64,000 nucleotides of DNA from Pomacea canaliculata (lineage: Eukaryota; Mollusca; Gastropoda; Architaenioglossa; Ampullariidae), in contig NC_037595.1 of assembly GCF_003073045.1 (NCBI RefSeq), positions 10,656,074 through 10,720,073 on the forward strand, given 5' to 3'. The translations under genes and the position numbers were made by a program. The notes under the pieces are model-generated. The model was not told the origin of the DNA, did no database searches, and saw only the letters and a program-made list of their open reading frames with translations. The first letter of the stretch is position 1, and each line of letters starts with the position of its first letter. Shown here piece by piece: positions 48,677 to 58,764 of the stretch.

Positions 48677-49258
48677 ACATTAGACATTAATTGTATTCAT
48701 TCACTCTTGGAGTCGTAAAGCCACATTCCTAATGCTAAATTCTAAGACGATGAATTAGGAATAAGCAGTGACTTCGGCAGCAGCACTTGTCTTAGCCTCA
48801 ACAATCAGACATTGTACAGACATTCCTCACGTGCTTCTAACGTGCAAAGTCAATTCGTTTCTGACCTTTTGATGTGTTTTCTCCTGTTTGCTCCAGCCCT
48901 CCAAGGATTTCTTCAGCCCACTTTTCACCTCCGCTGGAGTATTAGTCATAATGTGGTATCAACATTGCTACCATGCTTTAAGTTTTCTACCAGCCAATCA
49001 TATACCCTGTTTTTTATTTACCGAGCCAATCCAAATGCCATTCTTTCATGCTAGGCCAGCCAGGTTGGACTCAACTGTTTTTGTGACATGACCGTTCCTT
49101 GCAGTGAACAGGAAGCTTTGAACGGTTTTAATAGACTGGCAGCTATGACAAGATCACACCTACCACCGGGTGGGTTTGCATGTTTGTAACATGCTGAGCT
49201 AAAATGTTTCCTGCAATTTCTTTCTCAGTCCTAAATTAATTAGGATTTAACTTAACCA
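48677..49258. other. Flank right of the retrotransposon
   Basis: No gene is supported; short frames only. Confidence 0.4.
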
Positions 49259-49525
49259 GCGTGTGAGATGACTATCTTGTGTATGAAATGACTACTGGTG
49301 TGTGCGAGATGACTGTTCAGTGTGTGACATGAAATGACTGCTGGGTGTGAGATGACTGCCCAGTATGTGAGAAGACCAGTATGTGATCAGATCACTGCCA
49401 AATGTTTCAGGTGAGATGACTATTCAAATGTGAGAGATGACTGCCCAATATGTGAAATAACATTGAACTGCTATATTATGACTGTTTAGTGTGTGAGATG
49501 ACAGCAGTGTATAAGAAGACTGACT
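49259..49525. repeat. Degenerate minisatellite (TGTGAGATGACTG type)
   Basis: About ten irregular units of roughly 20-25 bases built on GTGTGAGATGACTG(C)CCAGT. Confidence 0.75.
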
Positions 49526-49789
49526 ACCGGAAATTTCAACACTATTCCTTTACTCGGGGCTTCATCTCTCTCCCTCCCTCCATCACCTCTGCTTCCTTTC
49601 TTATTCTTTCTCTTCCTCTACTCTTCTCCAGTTTCTTCTGTCTTACAGGATGTAAGGTCAAGTAATGAGGGAAGGATCCGTGAGTGATGCTTGTTTTGAG
49701 CTCCATGCTATAGACTCCAGAATGGCTTCCATAAGTTAAAACTGTGCTCTGGGCGTATAGAGTGATGGTCTAATAGAAGTTAAAATATG

Positions 49790-50240
49790 TCTATGTTTCT
49801 GTCTTAGAAAGTTAGGGTCCTAGAAGGAGAAAAAAATTACCAAGTACTTCCGCAATTTGGAGAACCTGAATTTTGTAAACAAATCCATGGAAAAGGAAAC
49901 ATTGTGATCAAGATAATTTTTTTTTTTAGGAAAGTCCAACACTTTTATGAAGAACTGTATAAATTTCGACCACTAAAAAATGTGAAACAAAGTAGCCTGT
50001 TACATAATGTGCTCCTGTATTAACTACTGAAGTGTCAGAATCTTTGGAGGGTCCTATTACATGGCCTGAGGCTGGTTCAGCACTAAAGACTATGAACAAT
50101 AATAAAAGCCCTCGCCCAGATGGTTCTACTGTTGAATTAAAAAAAAATTCTTTGTGGACATCAGAACTTGTCTTGTTAGATCAGTTAATTAAGGCTTTGA
50201 AAAAGGCCAGTAATCAGTCTCACAAAGGCAAAGCATAATT
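49790..50240 (+). mobile_element. L1/Tx1-type LINE fragment (ORF2, start of RT)
   Basis: Broken frames give ITKYFRNLENLNFVNKSMEK, then QHFYEELYKF, then ALKTMNNNKSPRPDGSTVE, the linker and first RT block of L1/Tx1-like ORF2. It is interrupted by a T-run near 49920 and a stop at 50238. It covers a part of ORF2 missing from the copy at 54.6 kb. Confidence 0.65.
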
Positions 50241-50979
50241 ACTGTCTACAGTCTGAAAACGGGAAATAATATGTTAGTGATACTTTTTATTTCGCCAAGC
50301 ACTTTTAGTCTTTAGTTAGATTCTGTCATTGGCTTGAACTAACAGAGTTTGTGGCTCAGCATGTTTGGTTCACCCGACCATCCTTGCAAACAGTCTGTTC
50401 TTAATTATAGTCAATCCTAATCAGTCGTTCAATGTCTTAGTACCGTAGCTGTTCAACGCGATGGACGACAGGAAAATTAGAAAGGTGGATAGTGAGTGTC
50501 GAAAATTCAACAAGTATATAGCACCATATTTTTCACAGATGTTGTCTGCAACTGAGCACAAAACAAACTAACCTTCACAAATCAAACAAATAAGAGCTAA
50601 AGCTATGTTAGGAAACAGTTTAGTTTGACAATGAAGATAACGAAATAGCTAAGCCTTTATGCTTTTGTGTTTCAGGTTCTTAACCAAGACGACATGACAG
50701 GAAGCTTCTAGGCAACAACTGAAACAACATTAGAAAATATATTCTGTGAGCAAGCGTGCAAACGAAGATTTTTTCGTCAAAACTAATGTGAGCGTACATG
50801 CATCTAATCTCTCTTATTCTATCCACCCTCTCTCTCACACACACACACACACAGACCTTCAATCTGTGTCGTATCTTCAATTCCATGTCAAGATGATATG
50901 ATAGCAAGATATTAAAACTTTAATGGAAATTTATATATAATAACCATGAAAGGACGTTTAGCACATGCACATTATTCTC

Positions 50980-51045
<66 letters not shown>

Positions 51046-51090
51046 TAAATATAATTATAATTACATATTTGTGTTTATTTCTGTCTGTAG
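50241..51090. other. Gene-free stretch with TC/AC microsatellite
   Basis: The (TC)n(AC)n array at about 50983-51046 ends some 45 bases before a splice-acceptor-like sequence. Nothing else is recognised. Confidence 0.5.
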
Positions 51091-51216
51091 AAAAGCCTAT
51101 CACGAGAAAAAGCTGAGGAAGACTTCTCCGACCAACAAGGGCAGACTTCAGTGACCTACGATCTTCGAAAATCAGTCCAGAGCTTACATCTGTTGATGAG
51201 AAGTATCATCAGCTAA
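51091..51216 (+). CDS. Weak candidate terminal exon
   Basis: A good pyrimidine-rich acceptor (gtttatttctgtctgtag) is followed by 41 open codons (KSLSREKAEEDFSDQQGQTS onward) and TAA. There is no known domain and no partner exon was found. Low confidence. Confidence 0.15.
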   Translation, partial: KSLSREKAEEDFSDQQGQTSVTYDLRKSVQSLHLLMRSIIS

Positions 51217-54200
51217 AAAAAAAATGGACATGGTGGATGTTCCTCTTTCAGAGACAGGTGGAATTAGGTGCAGGAAAGAGTAGCAAAGAAAAAGAACTCG
51301 GAAAACTTGTTTGTAATCTTTGTTTTCCATGAGCATGTTTTGCTTTCTTGCCAGCAGAAAGTTTGAAAGTCATTCATGTGTGTCCGTGCTTATTGTGGGA
51401 GTTCCCTCTAAATATACTGTTTAAAAGTCGATTTCCAACGATAAGTTTCAAACCACGATCCGAGGCTAAGACTGATGTTAGATTCTCAGATTTATTTATT
51501 ACATTTTGTGTCATTACATTTAAATATTTACATTTAAATATGGCTTCATATGCTTGTCTCTTATCATAATATGTATATAAAGAGAGATCTGAAATATTTT
51601 TGATGATATACAATCTGTTAAGAGTATTGACTTTGTGCATAAAGTAGATGTGTCTACTAAATAAATAGTGGTTTCCTCAGCGACTTTCTTCTGTGGTCAG
51701 TCTTCAAGCTTAGAAAAAAAAAATCAATTCAGGTCTTAACAATACGAGAAAGAAAAATAGAAGAGAAAAATGTCAACAACTTAATTGCTTCACGCGTCAA
51801 TCATGAGATAAATACCGTTTACATATATATATGTACTGAACGAACAGCCGAGTCACGTAAAACGAAAGCCTAGATATGTAGCACATGGGAGATAATTATA
51901 ATTTATGAAAATTGTCTCCACTTAGACTGTCGCAGGCTAACAAGGTTAGTTTATTTTTAATGTCTCGACAGAGTTATAATAATTGTATACAGGTCGATTG
52001 TCATTTTTTTGCTCTCTCTCAAATTTTGCTAGCATGCAGACAATTAAAGGGAAGCCTTAATAATACAATAAGGAAGGATACTTTTAAGGAACTCTATTGA
52101 ATCACAAACCATGAGATGAGTATAATATACATGATATAATTCATGGGTAAGTAAGATACTATAGACCGCTTAATGAGGGTACTTCGTCATTTATTCAACC
52201 CCTTAAAGACCTTTGTTTAATCAAAAATATCACAACGCGGATATAAAAGTAAGTGAAAGCATACTAGTGTCACTGAGGAGAGAAAAACAAGAGTTTAGAG
52301 TGTGAACTCGAACTTCTTTGTCAGGCTCGTAGGAAATTAGTGCAAAAGATGTGTGCTGCAGAGGCAGGCAGGGATTTCAAAATATCAGTTTGTTAGGGAC
52401 ACGCCACCATACACACAAGCAAACACATTGTCCACACGCGTTCTTTCTCTACAAATCACAAGATCTCTCCATGGGCTTCACATTTCTATATTTGCATAAA
52501 TTCATCCCTAATAATAATACGAATTCTTAGCAAAATAGACACTTGACACACGAATCCATAGAAATTTGTAAACAAAACAGTCATTCCTTCGCTTGATACC
52601 AGGATAGTGTATTTTGCTTGTCTATAGATCGTCTTCTTAACTTTCTAGACCTCTGTCCCAATACAGAAAATTAAATACACTTACGCTCACAAAGAAAACA
52701 CACACACACACGATGATATATTAAACCGTACACATTATAAGAGTTCCAAATAAGTCTTGCAAGAATTACAAAAATAATAATGATAAAATAACATATCCAG
52801 TACCTTGTCTAGACAAGGAATCACTCTCATTCCCGGTCTCTTTCACACAGAATATCTCTCCAGCATCTTTCTAGCAAGATGGCGTATTCGGGAATGATAC
52901 ATCAAGCTCACAAAGAATGCAGGGGCTCCTGTGAACACTTCGTTCAGTCGTACTCTGTGATACTCTCATGCATTTATAGAGACGTCCAAGGGCGACAGCT
53001 CGTGCTTACTACAACACAATCAAGGGCGGTAACCCTCGTTCCTGACGGTTGGTGGGGAAAATTTTATGTGTGTGAGGTATTGGCACTTTTGCACAGTATA
53101 CTTCAATAAATATTCATAGGGCTGTTACACCATTCATACATTTTTATTACAGTAACGAATCCACGAAAAAAAAGCAAAAACAGAAACAAAAACAAAAATA
53201 TTCACTGTGATATGCTTCACAAATCCCCGAATGACAGAACTTGTTTCCGGTTGGCTGTGCCTGAGAGATCAGGTCTCCTTACAGTGGACGATCGCTGTAG
53301 GCCACGCCCATGCGCCCGACCCCCTTTTTTCGGTTTGCTGGCGACACAAAGATGCATGCTGATTGGATGTTGCAATGCCAAACTGATTGAGGCGGATAAC
53401 TCTTCTTTAAATATCCTTTATTTTGAACAGTTTTGGAGCGAGAAACGAAAACTGAAGAAGTAGTCCAGGAAAGACAACTTTTAAAGCAGCGTACGTTTAC
53501 TCTATTTCTCCACTTTGTTTAAAACAATAAAAAACGTTTGTGGTTCACTGACAATTACTAATCTCTTAGTCAGCTGCCAGGTATGTATCACTTCATAACT
53601 ACTGACATCAATATGAAAACCACAACACATCGCAGTTTGAAGGATTTAGTTTAGGCTGTCAGTTGAACGGAGAGAAATGTAGAAGAAGGTAAACAGTCTA
53701 TCGGAGATAACCCTTTTATTTCTCCACTTGAACTAACACAGCTAGTTGTTAGAAATTGAATTCAACATTTTGTTTCTCTCAGCCTTTTTCTCTCACTCTA
53801 TCCATCATGAAAATGTGTGTGTGAACGCGCGCTTGTTTCAGAAGGTAAAGACATGCTAACTGTCATGCAATTAGTGGTCAAGATACGAGATAAAACTCAG
53901 AACAAGGTAATTAATTTTTAAACACATTTATTAAATATTTCAATCACCCCTGGTTTTATACACAAGTGCTTTTGCAATGACAATATCACTGCACCATGGA
54001 GCCAACCTGCGCTAGCTAGCAGTGTAATGAGCGAAACCAAACGAAGTGAAAGGTGTAGAAGATTTTAAAAGACAGCCGGTCACTAACTGCTGTCTGCTAA
54101 CTTCTTGTGAAGACCCACTTGAATAACATAAAGAGTTTCTTCACTAAGGTATACACCACTCTTATCGACAATAAACAGTCTTTTCTAACATCACCCACAC

Positions 54201-54600
54201 TGAGTCAAGCGTATCTGGTATGCCATAGCGAGAGAGATGATATCAAAAAATATATATATAAGAACATCAGAAACAAGAAATGTAATTAAGATTATTTAGA
54301 CATAGTCTCTTCTATATATTTATACGGATAATTTGGTGTACAGACTTTGCCGCACAACACAATTCAATTCACAGACATGATTTTATGGCACAAATCATTT
54401 CAAATACATAAATATATTTTATAACACAGTTCAAGTCACATATCTTTTCATCGTACACCGACAGTTCTTCACACACACACACATATGAACCCGCACAAAC
54501 CCACCTCCACACACACACACACACACACACAGACAGTACAATGGAGATTAACAACGAGATTTAACGTCTCCACGACACTCATCTCCGTCAGCTTTGCAAT
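51217..54600. other. Gene-free stretch
   Basis: No exon or family motif is supported. A GC-richer patch at 53220-53400 has a CCAAT-like GATTGGATG. CA runs lie at 52697-52711 and 54510-54531. Confidence 0.4.
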
Positions 54601-55673
54601 TAGTCAGAAAAGTATCGGCATGAAGTTTGTTAAAGTCTAGTGTGTCAGTTAATGGCACATTGTCTGAATGGTTCTATGTTACTTAGAAGAGAATGCCGTC
54701 AGGGGGACCCAATTTCGCCTTATATATTCATCTTATGTGTAGAAATTCTAACTATTATGATTAGAAAAAATACATACATAAAAGGTATAAAAATCCAAAA
54801 TAGCGAAACTAAAATTGTACAATATGCAGATGACACAGAATTGACTTTAGAGGGTGATAGACAGTCTTTTGAAGAATCAATGAAGACATTAAAATTGTTC
54901 GAAAAAATATCTGGTTTAGTTCTGAACACTGAAAAATCAAGTGCAATATGGCTGGGAAGCAAAGCAAATTCATCAGCTAAGTATTTACCCCATTTACAGA
55001 TGCAGTGGAACCCAGGAGAGTTCAAAATTCTTGGTATTTGGTTTACTAATAATCTAAAAGCATGTATAAAGTTAAATTATGATAGTAAGCTAGCCGAAAT
55101 TAGAACATTGTACAAGATTTGGCTGAAAAGACAGTTAACTCCATTAGGAAGAGTAGCAATACTCAAGTCCTTAATCTTGTCAAAGTTAACACACTTGTGG
55201 TTATTGCTGCCAAATCCCCCAGATCATATTGTTAACAACATTCAAAAATCTATATTTTCAGTTTGTGTGGGGTGGAAAAAAGGATAAAATTAGCAGAAAA
55301 GTGTCTATTAAAAAAGTGTATAATGGGGGGATTGACATACCTGATGTTAGAACTTATTTGAATGCCTTAAAACTAACATGGTTGCGGAACATAAAGAAAA
55401 CCAGTCATAGCTGGAAAATGATTATTATGTCCTCACATAAAATGTTAAATTACCTAGACCAGGGGTCTCAAACTCGCGGCCCGCGGGCCAACTGCGGCCC
55501 GTGGGCAAAAGTTTGCGGCCCCCACCTCAATATCAAAGTTTCATGTTAGTGCGGCACGAGTTTGATACTGTTATATCTTCTCCTCTCTCGCTCCTTAGTC
55601 TGCAACTGCCAGTTTCTGTCAACTGTCCTCTGGATGGTCCGGGTGGGTGGCCATAAATCTTGACCAGTGACAC

Positions 55674-55985
55674 GTGGCCCGCCGACTTCAGTTCAGGGAG
55701 GTGAGTGGAAAAGCAGACAAGCTCGGGCAATTTTTGAGAGTATTGCCCCCTAGCTTCCCTGAGCTTTCCCGAATGTTCAAGCGGACCATGTGTCATTTTG
55801 GGAGCACATACTTGTGCGAAAAGCTTTTCTCTACCTTGAACTTCAATAAGTCCAAGTACAGATCCAGACTTACTGATGAGCATCTTCAAGCCGTACTGAG
55901 GGTCTCAACTGCTTCCTCCCTTAAGCCAAATGTGGCTCGGCTATGCGAGAGTAAGCGCTGCCAGACCTCTAGCAGCAAGAAGTAG
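55674..55985 (+). pseudogene. hAT transposase C-terminal dimerisation fragment
   Basis: A 103-codon frame with FPELSRMFKRTMCHFGSTYL, CEKLFSTLNFNKSKYRSRLT and DEHLQAVLRV. This is the hAT C-terminal dimerisation block, in the style shared with the domesticated Charlie-derived tail of GTF2IRD2. The catalytic core is absent, so it is non-functional alone. Confidence 0.82.
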
Positions 55986-56147
55986 GCAGAAGAAGCCATG
56001 TTCAAAACAGTTTATGTTGAATGTTCCATTCATGTTCAGAAAGTTAAATGTTAAGGAAATGCTAATACAGACATTTGAATCTGAATAATAATAATTACAT
56101 TTCTCTGGTCAGCAACTATATTTTCTTCAGTCTTCTATATCTGCTGT

Positions 56148-56148
<1 letters not shown>

Positions 56149-56207
<59 letters not shown>
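56149..56207. repeat. (GTT)n microsatellite
   Basis: About 19 GTT units inside the hAT element. Confidence 0.95.
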
Positions 56208-57605
56208 ATTATATTTTCATTTTCAATTTATTTATTACTGCTTGATTAATTTTTTCTTATGAATTTGTTAATTTATTTTTATTTTTTAACACAAAAATAA
56301 GATGAAAAAATAAGACATTTGATAACATTGGAATATTTTTGTAAGAGCTTTTCTTGTGGAAAACCTGATGCGGCCCAGCCTCATCCAGACTCTGCCTCCA
56401 GTGGCCCCCGGGTAAATTGAGTTTGAGACCCCTGACCTAGACAAACTTGGCCCAGCAGTTGGCTCTTTTGTAACTGTAAATAGTTTCTGGACGGATGTTT
56501 TAAAAGCGTATGAGATATTTGGAGAAAGTGTTGTGTGTAAACATATTGAAGAGATTACATCAAGCCTATTTTTTTGTAACAATAAAATTAAGATAGGGAA
56601 TAAACCATTTCTGTATAGAAGTTGGGTAGACAAAGGGATATATTTAATCAAACACTTGCTGGATGAAAGAGGAAATTTTCTATCATGTCAAGATGCTAAA
56701 AGGATATATTAATTTTGTCTCTCTAAATGGTCGCATAGATGCCATAAAGGAATATATGCATCAAGACAGAGAGAATGCAACTGATCCATCACCGCTTGAC
56801 TATGATACAAATAAAACTCTTAGTGTAATTCAATCTGTACAGAAAGGTGCAAGACTGTACTATGATAACATGGTAACTAATACACATGTGCCTAACTGTT
56901 GCTCAAAATGGGATACAAGACTAAATAGAAAGGTAGATTGGCATAAAGTAGCCAAGATTAAAGATATTAAATTACAATGGCTCCAAATCAGAGTCTTGCA
57001 TAGAATACTGGGGACAAAAATAACTTTATTTAATATGGGTCTAGAAATTGATGATTTTTGTAACTATTGTAGATGTGAAAAAGAAAACATTCAACATTTT
57101 TTTTGGAAATGTAAATGTGTTCAAGATTTCTGGAAAAACTTTCAAAATTATGTGTCAAACAAATGTGGGATTATGACAAGGATGATATTAAGTGAACACC
57201 TGGTTTTATTTGGTTGCAGCAATAACTTTAAGACAGATGATGTACTGGATTTAATCTTACTGCTTGCTAAATTATACATATACTCTTGCAGATTAAAAAA
57301 AAAACACACCTCAGTTGCAACCATTCATTCAGATACTGCAATATAGATATAAAATTGAAATTGTTAATGCACGCCTGGAAATGAAAGAAGAAAAAGTTGT
57401 ACAACTTTGGCTACCTTATATGGAACTTGTTGACCAAAACTTAAGCAGTGACTAGACTTTCATACATGTTGACATACACTACCTTATATGTCTTTTATAT
57501 TGTTATATATGGTATAGTGCAATGGAGTGAATGGCTTAAACATAGAATATGCCATATGATTAATAGGTAAATGAAGAATAAATGTTTATATATTCAAAAA
57601 TAAAT

Positions 57606-57870
57606 AAATAAAATAATGTGCAAATAATAATAAGGAGAAAAATAAATGTTTATATATGTTAAATAGAAGGCTAGTTGTTAGATACTAGATAGTATATTGA
57701 AATTACTTTAAATCAGAGTTCTGCACAAAATGTTGGGGACAAAAATGTCTGGCACTATTTAATGTTTGTGATATTGTTATGTATGCTCGTTATAATTCAA
57801 GGAATATGATTTGGATGATTTTGTCATGTAATGTAATGTGTTAATGGAAAATAAATGTTTATAAAAAAAA
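57606..57870 (+). mobile_element. Short 3' copies of the same LINE family
   Basis: AATAAATGTTTATA recurs near 57645 and again at 57851, the last followed by poly-A. Sequence at 57712-57760 matches the LINE coding region near 56989 (AAATCAGAGTyyTGCA, GGGGACAAAAAT). These are one or two extra 5'-truncated or internally deleted insertions. Confidence 0.6.
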
Positions 57871-58077
57871 AGTTTGTTAAAATATGTTAAAAATTAAAAA
57901 TAGCCTTTAATTGCTCTTTGTTTAATCATGATCCTGTGATCGGAAACTGATGAATGTATTTCAGTCTTTCCCCACTAAGCAATGAGCTGGCTCATCCCGT
58001 CTTCCTTTCATCCTTTATCTCCTTCCCCCATCTCTCTCTCTTACGGACTAGGTGTTTAGTACTTTATAATAGAACTA

Positions 58078-58357
58078 CTAGTTCGATCTGTGCAACTGTT
58101 GGTCTCCTGCAGGTGGATCTTCTTCTTGAGCGACGAGGTGGACATGGCGTCTGAGGCGGAGCTGTGGAGACCTGAGGAGGTCGATGAGGTCCCTGGCGGC
58201 GGCCTGCTCATTAGCCCGGACCTGCGCACACCGATGAAAAGGCACGTCATGCACGTGTCTGGAGCACGTGCTACTGTGACTTCCGGCCGTCTCTCCGCAC
58301 GAGAAGCACAACACCTTTCTTTCTTCGGCGTTGTAGAAGTAGCCGTCAGCTGCCAGC
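58078..58357 (-). CDS. IAP-like 3, second BIR half
   Basis: After the acceptor ttgtttttctacag. Contains the zinc-binding part (CFSC, His, Cys) and the post-BIR helix (ANEQAAARDLIDLLRSP), homologous to the HRQQ and YRQQQ helices of paralogues 1 and 2. Confidence 0.72.
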
Positions 58358-58763
58358 CTGTAGAAAAACAACACTCATAAAAATGGTTAACCAAAGTTAA
58401 ATAAATACTTATTGATGTTTCAGAAATAACACTGTAAGTTTTCCCTGTGTGTACTTGTGTACATGTGCTATCGCGTGCTAATGACATGAGTTATAAGAGT
58501 TTTACTTACCTGAGGAAACGTAAATGTGTACTGATGATATTTTGGTAACACTGTCTTGCTACCTGTTAGTCTGTCCTAAAGCTCGAATGAGTAAATTGAA
58601 CGATTATAATGATGATGATAACAATACCTGCTAGGCATTGACAATGATAACCATTCTGTGGTCCAAGGTCTGGGATCCGAGGCAAAAGATCCGTAACGTA
58701 GATCCTCCATCCTCATGTGTGGAAACCTGCAGACTACAGCCGCTGGAAGATGGTCAGACATTC
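58078..58763 (-). CDS. IAP-like protein 3: single BIR, intron-split, no RING seen
   Basis: Exons 58628 to about 58763 and 58078-58357 join in phase 2 (CCTAGCAG|gtattg to ctacag|G). Together they encode CRFPHMRMEDLRYGSFA, then LAADGYFYN, CFSCGETAGSHSSTC and HDVPFHRC, a BIR with Cys-x2-Cys-x15-His-x6-Cys, close to canonical. The ATG at 58761 lies just past an in-frame stop and could be the start, or the exon may be internal (acceptor cttaag). The reading frame ends at 58078. No RING exon was found downstream, where LINE sequence begins at about 57870. Unlike paralogues 1 and 2, the BIR is interrupted by an intron, so it belongs to a different branch. It could be truncated, or RING exons could be unrecognised. 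Confidence 0.68.
58628..58763 (-). CDS. IAP-like 3, first BIR half
   Basis: Carries FPHMRMEDLRYGSFASD, aligning with FPGMRFEDLRLSSFF in paralogue 1. Donor AGCAG|gtattg. The 5' limit is uncertain. Confidence 0.65.
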
Positions 58764-58764
58764 C

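Larger units (their letters stand above)
55460..56434 (+). mobile_element. hAT transposon remnant, 975 bp
   Basis: Ends are inverted repeats starting CAGGGGTCTCAAACTC (16 bp perfect), with GC-rich subterminal GCGGCCCG blocks. The flanking 8-bp duplication ACCTAGAC (55452-55459 and 56435-56442) is exact. It carries only the C-terminal end of the transposase. A GTT microsatellite lies at 56149-56207. Confidence 0.93.
54625..57605 (+). mobile_element. L1/Tx1-type LINE, 5'-truncated, split by a hAT insertion
   Basis: ORF2 from mid-RT to the C-terminus. Landmarks are RRECRQGDPISPYIFILCVE, VQYADDTELTLEGDRQSFEE (catalytic Y-A-D-D), GLVLNTEKSSAIWLGS, KILGIWFTNN, TPLGRVAILKSL and, after the hAT, the zinc knuckle CNYCRCEKENIQHFFWKC. 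The 3' end is marked by AATAAATGTTTATA. Frames are long but shifted near 54670, 55260, 56660 and 57340. The upstream half of ORF2 and all of ORF1 are absent, as in typical 5' truncation. Coding resumes in register after the hAT element. Confidence 0.85.
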
